NCBI RefSeq assembly: GCF_030409905.1
Contig: NZ_JAUFQT010000002.1
Coordinates: forward strand, 868,001 to 932,000
Direction of reading: 5' to 3'
Length of the DNA stretch: 64,000 bases
DNA from: Echinicola jeungdonensis
GTDB taxonomy: Bacteria; Bacteroidota; Bacteroidia; Cytophagales; Cyclobacteriaceae
Position 1 is the first letter of the stretch, and each line of letters begins with the position of its first letter. Under the pieces are notes generated by a model that saw only the letters and a list, made by a program, of their open reading frames with translations, was not told the origin of the DNA and ran no database searches. Position numbers and translations under genes: made by a program. This document shows positions 53,042 to 62,676 of the stretch, in pieces.

Positions 53042-53532
53042 CTTGTGATTTCCAAAATTCTTTTTTCAAAACCGTTCCTCAATTTCTCCTTATACTTGGG
53101 AATATCTCCATGCTGTATATAGGTTTCATGGATATACAATATCGACCTATCCTCAGATATATCAATAGATAAAGACCCTGGGGTAAGTGTAATAAAATTG
53201 GCCAATAGCGTAATTTCAATATCAGATTTTGCAATCATCGGATAAGCAATCACCCCTGGTTTCATATGGTGAGTGGGTGTAAGGGAGTCGTAAGTCACCT
53301 TTAAAGAAGCCCACCACAATTCTTTAATATAAAATAGAAAAAGGCCTATAGCCATGGGCACTTTTTTAAAATGCCTTTTATTATAAAACCAGGAAAACAG
53401 CCAAAGAACCCCATAATACCCCAAAAACAAACTTAGGCTCATCAATGCAGTATGGGGAATTTCTGTATAAACTTCATGTGTAAAGAAGGTAAAGAAAACG
53501 GCTGCCAATATATTGAATAAATACACCATCAT
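53038..53532 (-). CDS. mrpE: Mrp Na+/H+ antiporter subunit E
   Basis: 164 residues. Two or three N-terminal helices, then a cytoplasmic domain with PGVIAYPMIAKSDIEITLLA and FITLTPGSLSIDISEDRSIL, the MnhE signatures. Overlaps mrpD by one base and mrpF by four. Confidence 0.92.
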   Translation of the reverse strand: MMVYLFNILAAVFFTFFTHEVYTEIPHTALMSLSLFLGYYGVLWLFSWFYNKRHFKKVPMAIGLFLFYIKELWWASLKVTYDSLTPTHHMKPGVIAYPMIAKSDIEITLLANFITLTPGSLSIDISEDRSILYIHETYIQHGDIPKYKEKLRNGFEKRILEITR

Positions 53533-55043
53533 TAATTACGTTTGAGAACTGCATTGATATAATCATCCGGCTGGATGAGTTGATCGGATGCCTGTATTGC
53601 CAGGTCCAATAAAAGATTGGGAAAAAAACCGATCCATAAGGTTATCATGGCCAAAAAGATCACTGGAATAATCATCAGGTACTTTTCTTTAAGGAATGAA
53701 TTTTGAAAATGATTTTCTGAAGAAACCAGCATTTCCAACTTCTTTGTCCCTTTGGCCCAAAATACTGCCGTCCAAATTTTTGTCATGGAAAACAAAGTCA
53801 AAAGCCCCACTAACAAACTTATTCCAACAATAACCTCCTGGTGAATTTCCATTCCTGCTTTCACCAAAATAAATTTGGCCCAGAAGCCAGATAAGGGAGG
53901 AATTCCTGCCAGTGAAAAGGCAGCCACCACAAATAAGACTGAAATCAAGGGAAAATAATCATAAATCCCTCCATTACTTTTTATTTGAAAACTTCCATTA
54001 ATGCTTTTTGTTAAACCACTGATCAAGAACAAATTCGTCTTTACGATGATATGATGAATAATATAAAAAATAGCCCCAGCAAGTGCAAGTGGTGTAAAGA
54101 GGGCCAATCCCATAATCATATAACCTATCTGACTGATAATGTGGAAGGAAAGGATTTTCCTGAAATCATTATGGGCTATTGCCCCCAAAACCCCTACCAG
54201 CATGGTCAATCCTGCCACAATAAGTAAAAGCTGATGGGTAAAGGCGGTATCATGGGTAAAGATCAAGGTAAAAAATCGGATCATGGCATAAACTCCCACT
54301 TTGGTCAACAAACCGGCCATCAAACCGGAAATGGCCAGTGGAGGGGTATGATAAGAAGCTGGAAGCCAAAAAAACAAAGGAAACAAGGCAGCCTTGATCC
54401 CAAAACTCAAAAAGAAAAACAGGGCCGACAGGGTAATCATCCCGGGTTCTTCCACCTCTTTGATTTTTACGGAAAGAGCCGCCATATTTAGGGTTCCGGT
54501 GATTTTGTAAAGCAAACCCACTCCAACCAAGAAAAAGCAGGATGCCAAAAAATTTAATATCACGTATTTAACACTTCCTTCCAATTGGGCCTTTCCGCTT
54601 CCCAGGGATATCAATACAAAGGAAGACACTAACATCACCTCGAACCATACATAAAGGTTAAAAACATCCCCGGTTAAAAAAGCCCCCGTTACTCCAAAAA
54701 TCATAAACAGGAAAATGGGGTAAAAGCCTTTTGCTTTCCTGCTTTTGTCAATATTTTCCAAAGCATAAATAATACAAGCAACAGATACTAATGAAGTCAC
54801 CAATACCATCAGCGCACTAAAGGTATCCGCCACAAAGGTAATCCCAAATGGAGAGGGCCACTCCCCTGCCTGGACCGTCTGAATCCCCTCTGTAGTAACC
54901 AAATATGTTAATCTTACTGCACTAGCAAAAAACAGAAAAATTGCGCTTATGGTTATAATTTTTTGGATTTGCGGTTTAACCCAAAATAGCATGCATAAAA
55001 TGGCGGCCAGGATCAGGATCAATATGGGGTTAAATAGGACCAA
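53532..55043 (-). CDS. mrpD: Mrp Na+/H+ antiporter subunit D
   Basis: 503 residues with about 14 helices, a proton-pumping-antiporter (NuoN/NuoM-like) subunit. GVTGAFLTGDVFNLYVWFEV holds the conserved helix-5 Glu, ALFPLFFWLPASYHTPPLAI the broken helix with the key Lys, and FHIISQIGYMIMGLALF a further signature. It forms a proton path in the antiporter. It follows mrpC after 4 nt. Confidence 0.93.
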   Translation of the reverse strand: MVLFNPILILILAAILCMLFWVKPQIQKIITISAIFLFFASAVRLTYLVTTEGIQTVQAGEWPSPFGITFVADTFSALMVLVTSLVSVACIIYALENIDKSRKAKGFYPIFLFMIFGVTGAFLTGDVFNLYVWFEVMLVSSFVLISLGSGKAQLEGSVKYVILNFLASCFFLVGVGLLYKITGTLNMAALSVKIKEVEEPGMITLSALFFFLSFGIKAALFPLFFWLPASYHTPPLAISGLMAGLLTKVGVYAMIRFFTLIFTHDTAFTHQLLLIVAGLTMLVGVLGAIAHNDFRKILSFHIISQIGYMIMGLALFTPLALAGAIFYIIHHIIVKTNLFLISGLTKSINGSFQIKSNGGIYDYFPLISVLFVVAAFSLAGIPPLSGFWAKFILVKAGMEIHQEVIVGISLLVGLLTLFSMTKIWTAVFWAKGTKKLEMLVSSENHFQNSFLKEKYLMIIPVIFLAMITLWIGFFPNLLLDLAIQASDQLIQPDDYINAVLKRN

Positions 55044-55047
55044 ATGC

Positions 55048-55422
55048 TTATTCTTCTTTGTTTTTGGGTTGATCTATTTCATCTGTGGATTGGAGTTCAT
55101 CCAAATCTTCGATTTTTAATACTCCGTAAACCTTTTTTAGTAAAACAATTACAAACAATTGGACCCCTATTCCTATGACTATTGCCGTAAGCGTCAAGGC
55201 TTGTGGCAATGGGTCTGCTAACTTTTGCAGGTTTTCGGCTGTTTCCTCCCTTATCAGAGGTGGATTGTTTTGGGTCACTCCGGAAATTACAAAAAGGAAA
55301 TAGATACTGGCATATCCAAAGACAATAACCCCTAAGATCAATTTAAAGAAATTCCTATTGAGCATCAGGTAAATGCTGGAGCCAAACAAAATCCCTATGA
55401 CAAGTGCAACTATTAAATTCAT
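55048..55422 (-). CDS. mrpC: Mrp Na+/H+ antiporter subunit C
   Basis: 124 residues, NuoK-like, three helices: IGILFGSSIYLMLNRNFFKL, then ILGVIVFGYASIYFLFVI, then TLTAIVIGIGVQLFVIVLLK. Overlaps mrpB by 4 nt. The acidic tail (DLDELQSTDEIDQP) is cytoplasmic. Confidence 0.92.
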   Translation of the reverse strand: MNLIVALVIGILFGSSIYLMLNRNFFKLILGVIVFGYASIYFLFVISGVTQNNPPLIREETAENLQKLADPLPQALTLTAIVIGIGVQLFVIVLLKKVYGVLKIEDLDELQSTDEIDQPKNKEE

Positions 55423-55835
55423 TTTTGATCTTTTTCAGCAAACAAAAAGGTAACCTTCAATACAAATCCCGCCACCACCAAAAAAACCCCCAAATCAAAT
55501 AAAATGGGAGTACCTATTTTCCCAAATACCGGCATTTCATTTTCCGGCCAAAGGGAAGCCATAAAAACTGATCCTTTGATCAAAGAAAACATTCCACTGA
55601 TAACCGCCAAAAGTAATCCGCCTGTCGCAAGGAAAAACGGCTTCACCTTGTAAACGGCTACTGTTTTATTTGGGGAAAAGGCAATAGCATGAATCATCAA
55701 AGGTATAACCGCAATAAGTCCCGCAATAAAGCCTCCCCCAGGATGATTGTGCCCACGGAAAAACATATACAAGGCAAACACAATAAATAATGGCACCAGG
55801 GGTTTTAGCAAAGTTTCTAACACCAATGTTTTCAT
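55419..55835 (-). CDS. mrpB: Mrp Na+/H+ antiporter subunit B
   Basis: 138 residues, four helices. FRGHNHPGGGFIAGLIAVIP is the MnhB signature. It lies 5 nt after mrpA and overlaps mrpC. Confidence 0.93.
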   Translation of the reverse strand: MKTLVLETLLKPLVPLFIVFALYMFFRGHNHPGGGFIAGLIAVIPLMIHAIAFSPNKTVAVYKVKPFFLATGGLLLAVISGMFSLIKGSVFMASLWPENEMPVFGKIGTPILFDLGVFLVVAGFVLKVTFLFAEKDQK

Positions 55836-55840
55836 AAAAA

Positions 55841-58144
55841 TCAGGGGTTTATTTTTGAAACCTTCAATAATGATATTATCCCAACCATCGTAATGGCCAA
55901 CACAGATATTTCCCCAAGAGTATCCAAGGCTCTAAAATCCACCAAAATCACATTAACCGCGTTGGCTCCTTTACCTTCTAATATACTGTTTTTGAGAAAA
56001 TAATCTTTGAGCGGACTGGACTTTTCCACCCCCATCCCCATCAAGGTAACCCAGGTCATCACCAAGCCAAAAAGAATGGAGACCAACAAATACCTTCCTT
56101 TTATTTTTAATTTGGTATTGACCAATCCAGGTAGCTGGGGAGCAATTAAAATCAAAAGGATCAAACTTAAAGATTCTGCCAAAAACTGGGTTATGGCCAC
56201 ATCGGGAGCACTGTACATCGTATAGCTCAATGCGATTGAATAACCAATAATTCCAATGGCGGCCACCACCATCAATTGAGATTTTGACAGAAAAATGAAA
56301 ACCAAAGTCACTACAACCAGAAATAAAATAATCAGTTTATTATTGATTATATCCTGACTACCCAATTTTATCAATTCATCAAAAATCAACCCCGAACGGA
56401 TTACATGAAAGGTTACCAAAACAATAAATACGAAAATAAAAATGCTGATATAGTTACGTAAATATCCGTTTTGAATCCAGCGGGTTTGGCTATTTGCCCA
56501 TTTTTGTAATCCTTCCACTACATTTTGATATCCCTTTTCTGGAAGGGATTCAAATGGAATTTTGATTTTGGACATCCATACCAAAATGCGTGTTCGGCCC
56601 AGGAAAAGAATAAAGCCAATGGCGATAGTGGCCAAACTTAATATGAAAATAAAATTGAAACCATGCCATAAACTTAAATCCAACTCTAAAGGACTTCCCA
56701 AAATAGAAGGCACTGCAGATCCGGAAATTGATTTTAAAGAAAATTCCGGAAAAGCCCCAATAAACAATCCAGCAAAACCCATTACCAAAGGAGCAATCAG
56801 CATCCAAATGGATGCTTCATTTACCGGTTGAGTGGTTTTATCCTTTGAAGGTTGTAAAAAGAGGGCAATAAAGATTTTAAATGCAATGGCCACAAAAAAG
56901 ACATTAGACAACATTACAATACCCATCATCCCCCAATTCCAGGAAGTGAAAGATAAAGAGGCCTTATAAACCATCTCTTTTCCCAAAAAACCCAAAAGAG
57001 GAATCAACCCCACCATCGAAGCACAGGCCAATCCTGTGGCAAGGGCAGTTAAAGGCATTTTCTTTCTTACCTCAGCAAGGTCACTGATATTCCGGGTCCC
57101 GCATTTATGGTCCAGAATTCCTGTCACCAAAAACAATCCACCTTTATAAAGCGCATGGGCAATCAAGTAAATAAAAGCTGCCTTTAAAGCATCTTTGGAG
57201 CCAATTCCGGCCATCAAAACAAATAAGCCCAAAGCACTGATGGTAGTGTAGGCCAATACTCTTTTCAAGTCATCCGAACGGAATGCTTCCACCGCCCCCA
57301 CCAACAGGGTAATGGCACCAATTATCAATAAAATATCCTTCCAAAATTCTGATTGGGTTAAGAGTGGATTCAGTCTAAAAATCAAATAGATACCTGCTTT
57401 GACCATAGTGGAACTATGCAAATAAGCACTGACCGGTGTTGGAGCTTCCATGGCATTGGGCAACCAAAAATGAAATGGAAATTGGGCGGATTTAGTAAAA
57501 ACTCCAAACGAGATCAACAAAACGATGGCTTGGGTATAAGGATGGTTTTCCAACAAGCCGGCATTATCCAATAATGCTGGAATCTCATAGGTCCCACCAG
57601 CCATGCCCAGCAAAACAAAACCAGCCAACATGGCCAGTCCCCCTAAGCCCGTGACCAATAAAGCCTGCCTGGCTGCTTTTCTGGATTTTTCTTTTTGGTT
57701 ATAATAGCCGATTAATAAATAGGAACTAAAACTGGTCAACTCCCAAAAAACAAATAAACTAATCAAGTTGGAAGCTAAAACCAATCCCAACATGGAGCCC
57801 AAGAAGAACAAAAAGTACATATAAAAACGGCCAATTTTGGGATCTCCTTTCAGATAACTGGAGGCATAGATCAAGATCAAAAGGCCAAAGGAAAGGATCA
57901 ATAAGGCAAAAAACAGGCTTAAGCCATCTACCAAAAAGTTAAGCGATACTCCTAATTCATTGGCCCATTGATATGGATATTCCAGGCTGCCTTTTTCCAA
58001 AACCGGCTGGACCAAACCAACAAAATAAACCAGCACCCCCAGCAAAGAGGAAGAAAGCAAAAATAGACCAATCCTGTGAAACCTTTGGAGAAAAGGAGCC
58101 AAAACGGCCAGCACAAAAATAAAGATCAAAACTTCAGCCATCAA
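55841..58144 (-). CDS. mrpA: Mrp Na+/H+ antiporter subunit A
   Basis: 767 residues with about 20 helices. The NuoL-like core has LFVFWELTSFSSYLLIGYYN (essential Glu) and SAQFPFHFWLPNAMEAPTPV with Ser/Lys-type proton-path residues. The C-terminal part adds a DUF4040 segment (VVAAIGIIGYSIALSYTMYS, APDVAITQFLAESLSLIL) and an MbhE-like end (DFRALDTLGEISVLAITMVG). Slightly shorter than Bacillus MrpA. First gene of a tightly packed A-G operon that exports Na+ in exchange for protons, fitting a saline habitat. Confidence 0.94.
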   Translation of the reverse strand: MMAEVLIFIFVLAVLAPFLQRFHRIGLFLLSSSLLGVLVYFVGLVQPVLEKGSLEYPYQWANELGVSLNFLVDGLSLFFALLILSFGLLILIYASSYLKGDPKIGRFYMYFLFFLGSMLGLVLASNLISLFVFWELTSFSSYLLIGYYNQKEKSRKAARQALLVTGLGGLAMLAGFVLLGMAGGTYEIPALLDNAGLLENHPYTQAIVLLISFGVFTKSAQFPFHFWLPNAMEAPTPVSAYLHSSTMVKAGIYLIFRLNPLLTQSEFWKDILLIIGAITLLVGAVEAFRSDDLKRVLAYTTISALGLFVLMAGIGSKDALKAAFIYLIAHALYKGGLFLVTGILDHKCGTRNISDLAEVRKKMPLTALATGLACASMVGLIPLLGFLGKEMVYKASLSFTSWNWGMMGIVMLSNVFFVAIAFKIFIALFLQPSKDKTTQPVNEASIWMLIAPLVMGFAGLFIGAFPEFSLKSISGSAVPSILGSPLELDLSLWHGFNFIFILSLATIAIGFILFLGRTRILVWMSKIKIPFESLPEKGYQNVVEGLQKWANSQTRWIQNGYLRNYISIFIFVFIVLVTFHVIRSGLIFDELIKLGSQDIINNKLIILFLVVVTLVFIFLSKSQLMVVAAIGIIGYSIALSYTMYSAPDVAITQFLAESLSLILLILIAPQLPGLVNTKLKIKGRYLLVSILFGLVMTWVTLMGMGVEKSSPLKDYFLKNSILEGKGANAVNVILVDFRALDTLGEISVLAITMVGIISLLKVSKINP

Positions 58145-58757
58145 TCACCCATTTTATTCAAAGTATTGGTTCAATAAACCATTCCAATTATGCAATTGTT
58201 CAGAATAACATTAAAGGAAAAACCATGTTTTTCACTGAAAAAAATATATATAAACCAATTTCTTACCTGCAGAAGTAAAAATACACATTTATTCGAATTT
58301 CCAATATTTAAGAGAAGTTCTTCTCTGGTTTTCAGTTGTCCAAGTTGTCCTGCCGGTTGTGCCACGGGACCTTTTTTTATCGAAGGCTGTACTACTTCTA
58401 AGGCTCCTGTTGTCCCGCCGTTTCCGACGTGGGACCTTAATAAGTTGAGTTTCTGACTCATTATAATTTTTAACTGAACCTAATAAGTTTTCACCTATCA
58501 CCTTTGACCTAATCACTCAATTACGGAAAAATCCAACAAAAAAAATTGGATTTAAAATCATTCCTTGGCAAAAGGCTCTTTCTACCGAAAAAACACCTGG
58601 ATTTGAATCAGCAAAGGCTTTCATTCAATTAAACATTTAACCGATTAAACAATTAACCACTATTTTAAAAAGGCCATTTAACCACGACAATCCATATAAC
58701 CACAACCATAAAGTATCCCAAATCCCCATTCTTCCGTACAAAACCATAAAAAAACAC
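58145..58757. repeat. Divergent intergenic region, 613 bp, with REP-like hairpins
   Basis: Two GC-rich palindromic units at 58344-58370 and 58409-58435 contain GTTGTCC..GGGAC and share the GTTGTCCCG core with the palindrome at 22967. The open frames here are biased by these repeats and are not called. The promoters of mrpA and the MBL-fold gene must lie here. Confidence 0.5.
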
Positions 58758-59807
58758 ATGCTCAACCCTGCCCAATTTGGTGGATCCATCCGAAGAAAGG
58801 ATCTCAATAAATTCCAACAATCCAAAAACTGGAATGGTAAGAAATTCGTGAATCTGGCAGCAACCCAAATCGATATCAACCTTAAAACCCTCCCAACCGT
58901 TCTCAAGGATAATTTTTCAGGCAAACAAGATCGTGTTCCCAAGCAAAGCCTGCCGATTCATCCTTTTGACGCTGAAAAATTTCAACCGGAAGATGGAAAA
59001 CCCAAATTCATCTGGTATGGGCATTCTGTGGTCTTAATGCAACTCCATGGATTCAATTTGCTGATCGATCCCATGTTTGGGCCTGATGCTTCCCCTATTG
59101 GACCATTTGCTACAAAAAGGTTCAGTAATAACACCCTGGACATTATCGATACCCTTCCGCCCATTGATGCTATTCTGCTGACCCATGACCATTATGACCA
59201 CCTGGATTATAAAAGCATCATGAAACTTAAACCAAAGGTCAATATCTGGCTGGTAGCACTAGGAATTTCCCGGCATTTGGAAAAATGGGAAATTCCGGCA
59301 CAACAAGTAAAAGAATTTGACTGGTGGGAAGCAGTGGAATTCCAGGGTATTAAGCTCACCTTTACCCCTTCCAGGCATTTTGCCGGCCGGGGTGCCTTGG
59401 ACAGGTCAAAAACCCTATGGGGAGGGTGGATCTTCCAATCCAATGACCATAAAATATATTGGAGCGGGGATGGAGGCTATGGGAATCATTTTAAAGCCAT
59501 TGGTCAGGAATACGGTCCATTTGATCTGGCCTTTGTAGAATGCGGCCAATACTATAAACACTGGCACCAAGTCCACCTTTATCCTGAAGAAAGCATTCAA
59601 GCTGCCATGGATGCTCAGGCCCAAGTTGCCGTTCCAGTCCACTGGGGAGCCTTTACCCTTTCCCCTCACCATTGGAAAGACCCGGTGGAAAGGTTTGTCA
59701 AAGAAGCCATTGCCCAAAAACAGGATTATTTTATTCCGGAATTGGGAAAAATTTTCACTTTTGAAACATTAAATGATATGGATAATTGGTGGGAAAAAAT
59801 CAAATAA
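58758..59807 (+). CDS. MBL-fold metallo-hydrolase, NAPE-PLD / UlaG-like
   Basis: 349 residues. The metal site is LTHDHYDHLDY (HxHxDH) with the later ligands in TPSRHFAGRG, YWSGDGGYG (Asp) and PVHWGAFTL (His). FIWYGHSVVLMQLHGFNLLI opens the fold. The N-terminal extension and length fit the N-acylphosphatidylethanolamine phospholipase D-like group. No signal peptide; the substrate is unknown, perhaps a phospholipid or phosphodiester. It is a single-gene unit. Confidence 0.85.
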   Translation: MLNPAQFGGSIRRKDLNKFQQSKNWNGKKFVNLAATQIDINLKTLPTVLKDNFSGKQDRVPKQSLPIHPFDAEKFQPEDGKPKFIWYGHSVVLMQLHGFNLLIDPMFGPDASPIGPFATKRFSNNTLDIIDTLPPIDAILLTHDHYDHLDYKSIMKLKPKVNIWLVALGISRHLEKWEIPAQQVKEFDWWEAVEFQGIKLTFTPSRHFAGRGALDRSKTLWGGWIFQSNDHKIYWSGDGGYGNHFKAIGQEYGPFDLAFVECGQYYKHWHQVHLYPEESIQAAMDAQAQVAVPVHWGAFTLSPHHWKDPVERFVKEAIAQKQDYFIPELGKIFTFETLNDMDNWWEKIK

Positions 59808-60347
59808 AAAATCAGTATCAATTCGTTTAGTTAATAAACTTTCTTTTCAATTATAGAACCTGGAACTTTACACGTTTAAAATAATAAATGGATTTGACAC
59901 TTTTTCCTTGATGAAAAAGTGCCCAACCCCGAAAGCATTCGGGGCAAGGCCTGTGAAGCATCTTTCAAATTGAGCCAATTTCGTTTTCAATAACAGCTTA
60001 GTTTACCTAATTTGATTTTTGGCCAATTGCTCTGGGCTAAAAATGAATGGATCTCGCTCGTCCACTTCGCGAGCTAATTCATTTTTTTAACGCCCTCCTA
60101 AATCGCCCAAAAACCAGATGCTTCAAGGGCCATCCAAAGGTCATTTTAATTTATTACACTTCGGTAATTGCGTACGAGAAAGGGAATAGTAAGATTTTAT
60201 TTTTACTTGAGGGATTGATATTACACCGGGAATTTTCAACCTAATTTTAAAACCAGCCATTGGATATACCAATGTTCTTTAGTTTATTTGCACTCGCTTT
60301 GGGAAAGACAATTCATCCTTAAGAAATAAATTACTTAAAAACCACCA
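59808..60347. repeat. Intergenic region, 540 bp, with several hairpins and a tRNA promoter
   Basis: Hairpins: CACTTTTT (59898-59905) / AAAAAGTG (59914-59921); CCCCGAA (59927-59933) / TTCGGGG (59938-59944), perfect; and a longer one at 60039-60088 with ATGAAT..CTCGC / GCGAG..ATTCAT and a T run. They look like an interspersed repeat. A promoter for tRNA-Leu follows: TTG 60260-60262, 20-nt spacer, TTTATTTG at 60283-60290. Confidence 0.5.
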
Positions 60348-60429
60348 GCGCACGTGGCGAAATTGGTAGACGCGCTGTCTTCAGGCGGCAGTGCCTTCGG
60401 GCATGGAGGTTCGAGTCCTCTCGTGCGCA
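60348..60429 (+). tRNA. tRNA-Leu (anticodon CAG)
   Basis: Acceptor GCGCACG (60348-60354) pairs with CGTGCGC (60422-60428); A discriminator at 60429; CCA is not encoded. Anticodon loop TTCAGGC gives CAG, reading CTG. A long variable arm (TGCCTTCGGGCA) marks class II leucine tRNA. T arm GAGGTTCGAGTCCTC. Confidence 0.95.
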
Positions 60430-60433
60430 CATT

Positions 60434-60461
60434 AAGCCTTCCGGTTCCCGGGAGGCTTTTT
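60434..60461 (+). terminator. Terminator of tRNA-Leu
   Basis: AAGCCTTCCGG / CCGGGAGGCTT stem with one G-U pair and a T run. Confidence 0.8.
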
Positions 60462-60690
60462 GTTTGACACTTTGGTTCCTTTAAGAATTGGTATTTGGTG
60501 ATCAGTGATCAACCTTTTAGATTAAATCCATTCCTTTTTTTGAATTCTACGGTTTGCAATGTGACAGAATAAAAATTGGATCCCCATTTTTTTCCCGATG
60601 TTCCTGTACTCCCTATTTCTATCTTCCAATTTTAAATTTCCCAATTCTTCCCAGTGGTTAAATGCAATTTACGTGCACTACTTTATTGAT

Positions 60691-60698
60691 TAACTTTG
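60691..60698 (+). promoter_or_regulatory. Possible -7 box immediately before the P-type ATPase start codon
   Basis: TAACTTTG ends 4 nt before the ATG at 60703, so transcription would start at or inside the start codon, giving a leaderless mRNA. No good TTG lies 19-21 nt upstream, so this may be chance. Confidence 0.3.
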
Positions 60699-60702
60699 GG
60701 GT

Positions 60703-62676
60703 ATGAACAATAAAAACATTTCAACACAGGTCCAGGAAAAAAGCTGTTGTTGTGATGACAACACTTGTATAGAAGAGGTAAAAATTAAAACTTCCTTTAC
60801 AAAATGGATTCAAAACTGGGGAACCAGCATTTTAAGTTTTGCTATGCTTTTGTTTGGAATTGCAGCCGACCAATGGTGGCAACCTGCATTTTTTGAAGGG
60901 TCTTTCCGCTTAGCCTGGTATATTTTAGCCTATTTGCCTGTGGCCTGGCCGGTATTGAAACAAGGCTTAAACCTGATCTTAAAGGGAGAGGTTTTTACGG
61001 AATTTTTTCTGATGGGCATTGCTACTTTGGGGGCCTTTGCAATAGGTGAATTCCCCGAGGCAGTGGCGGTCATGCTGTTTTACCAGGTTGGGGAAACTTT
61101 CCAAGGAATGGCCGTTCGCCGTGCCAAATCAAATATTAAATCCCTATTGGACCTTCGGCCAGATCAAGCCCATGTATTGAGAGAGGATCAATATATCACC
61201 TTAGATCCGGAAAAAATCAAGGTTGGGGAAACCATTCAGGTAAAACCAGGAGAGAAAATCCCTTTGGATGGGGAATTGCTCAGCTCTCAGGGAAGATTCA
61301 ATACTGCTGCCCTTACCGGGGAAAGCAAACCAGTTAAATTCAGCCAGGGAGGTTCCCTTTTGGCAGGAATGATCAATTTGGAAAATTTGATAGAAGTAAA
61401 GGTTTCCAAGGCATTTGAAGAAAGTGAACTGGCCAGGATTCTTGAATTGGTACAGGTAGCCTCTTCCCGTAAAGCCAAAACCGAAAAATTTATCCGCAAA
61501 TTTGCAAAGGTGTACACTCCCATTGTGACCTACCTGGCCATAGCCCTCACTTTCCTGCCCTATTTCTTTGTTCAAAATTATGTGTTTGAGGATTGGCTAT
61601 ACAGGGCATTGGTATTTTTGGTGATCTCCTGCCCCTGTGCCCTGGTGGTATCTATTCCATTAGGATATTTTGGCGGGATTGGAGCCGCTTCCCGAAATGG
61701 CATTTTATTTAAAGGAGCGAATTTTTTGGACCAAATAACCAAAATTAATACCGTGGTTCTGGACAAAACAGGTACACTTACCCAGGGAGTTTTTGAAGTG
61801 CAGGACATAAAAAAAATGGATTCCAACCAGCCCCATTGGTTAGGTTATGCTGCCAGTCTGGAAAGAAAATCCAACCACCCCATTGCCAAGGCAATAACAA
61901 ATTATGCCAAAAAAGAGGATTTACTTTTGATGGACCCTGAGGAACAGGAGGAAATTTCCGGAATGGGCCTGAAGGGAAAAATTGATGGGAAAATAATTTT
62001 GGTGGGCAACCAACAATTGATGGACCAATACCAGGTTATCACCTGTGCAGATACCCTGGATGCCACCGAAACTATTATCCATGTGGCCATTGACAACCAT
62101 TATGTAGGTTATCTTTTTATTTCAGACCAGTTAAAATCTGATGCACTACTAACCACCCAAAGGCTCCAAAAAATGGGTCTCAAGGATTTAATAATGTTAT
62201 CAGGGGATAATAATGTAGTTACCCAAAAAGTCGCTAAGGACTTAAAAATACAGCAAGCTTACGGGGAATTGCTCCCCCATCAAAAAATGGAAAAACTTGA
62301 ATCACTATTAAAAGAAACCGGAAGATCTGTCGCTTTTGTTGGTGATGGAATCAATGATGCTCCGGTGCTGGCAAGAGCTGATGTGGGCATTGCCATGGGA
62401 GGCCTGGGAAGTGATGCTGCCATTGAAACTGCTGATGTGGTAATCCAAACGGACCATCCTTCAAAAATCCCATTGGCCATTCAAATCGGAAAGAAAACAA
62501 GGGAGATTGTCTATCAAAATATTGGATTGGCTTTTGGGATAAAAATAGCAGTGCTCACCCTTGGGGCCCTGGGAATGGCAAGTCTTTGGGGTGCGGTATT
62601 TGCAGATGTGGGGGTAGCTTTGATGGCTATTTTAAATGCGGTCCGAATTCAAAATATCAAGAAATTTTCTGAATAA
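60703..62676 (+). CDS. P1B-type heavy-metal-translocating ATPase (Zn/Cd/Pb class)
   Basis: 657 residues. Instead of a full HMA domain, the N-terminus has a short CCCDDNTC metal-binding stretch (about residues 14-21). The CPC metal site (310-312 in SCPCALVV) and phosphorylated D354 in DKTGTLT are present, with SNHPIAKA (HP locus) and GDGINDAPVLARADVG hinge. CPC plus a C-terminal helix Lys and Asp (FGIKIAVL, FADVGVALMAILNAVR) fit Zn2+/Cd2+/Pb2+ exporters such as ZntA. The 3' end overlaps the convergent modC gene by 20 nt. Confidence 0.9.
   Translation: MNNKNISTQVQEKSCCCDDNTCIEEVKIKTSFTKWIQNWGTSILSFAMLLFGIAADQWWQPAFFEGSFRLAWYILAYLPVAWPVLKQGLNLILKGEVFTEFFLMGIATLGAFAIGEFPEAVAVMLFYQVGETFQGMAVRRAKSNIKSLLDLRPDQAHVLREDQYITLDPEKIKVGETIQVKPGEKIPLDGELLSSQGRFNTAALTGESKPVKFSQGGSLLAGMINLENLIEVKVSKAFEESELARILELVQVASSRKAKTEKFIRKFAKVYTPIVTYLAIALTFLPYFFVQNYVFEDWLYRALVFLVISCPCALVVSIPLGYFGGIGAASRNGILFKGANFLDQITKINTVVLDKTGTLTQGVFEVQDIKKMDSNQPHWLGYAASLERKSNHPIAKAITNYAKKEDLLLMDPEEQEEISGMGLKGKIDGKIILVGNQQLMDQYQVITCADTLDATETIIHVAIDNHYVGYLFISDQLKSDALLTTQRLQKMGLKDLIMLSGDNNVVTQKVAKDLKIQQAYGELLPHQKMEKLESLLKETGRSVAFVGDGINDAPVLARADVGIAMGGLGSDAAIETADVVIQTDHPSKIPLAIQIGKKTREIVYQNIGLAFGIKIAVLTLGALGMASLWGAVFADVGVALMAILNAVRIQNIKKFSE

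Noticed and set aside
58171..58516. Overlapping frames of 75-96 codons between mrpA and the MBL-fold gene
   Set aside because: They lie across REP-like hairpins, occur on both strands at once, and match nothing.
60047..60244. 65-codon frame before tRNA-Leu
   Set aside because: Starts inside a hairpin and carries no recognisable feature.
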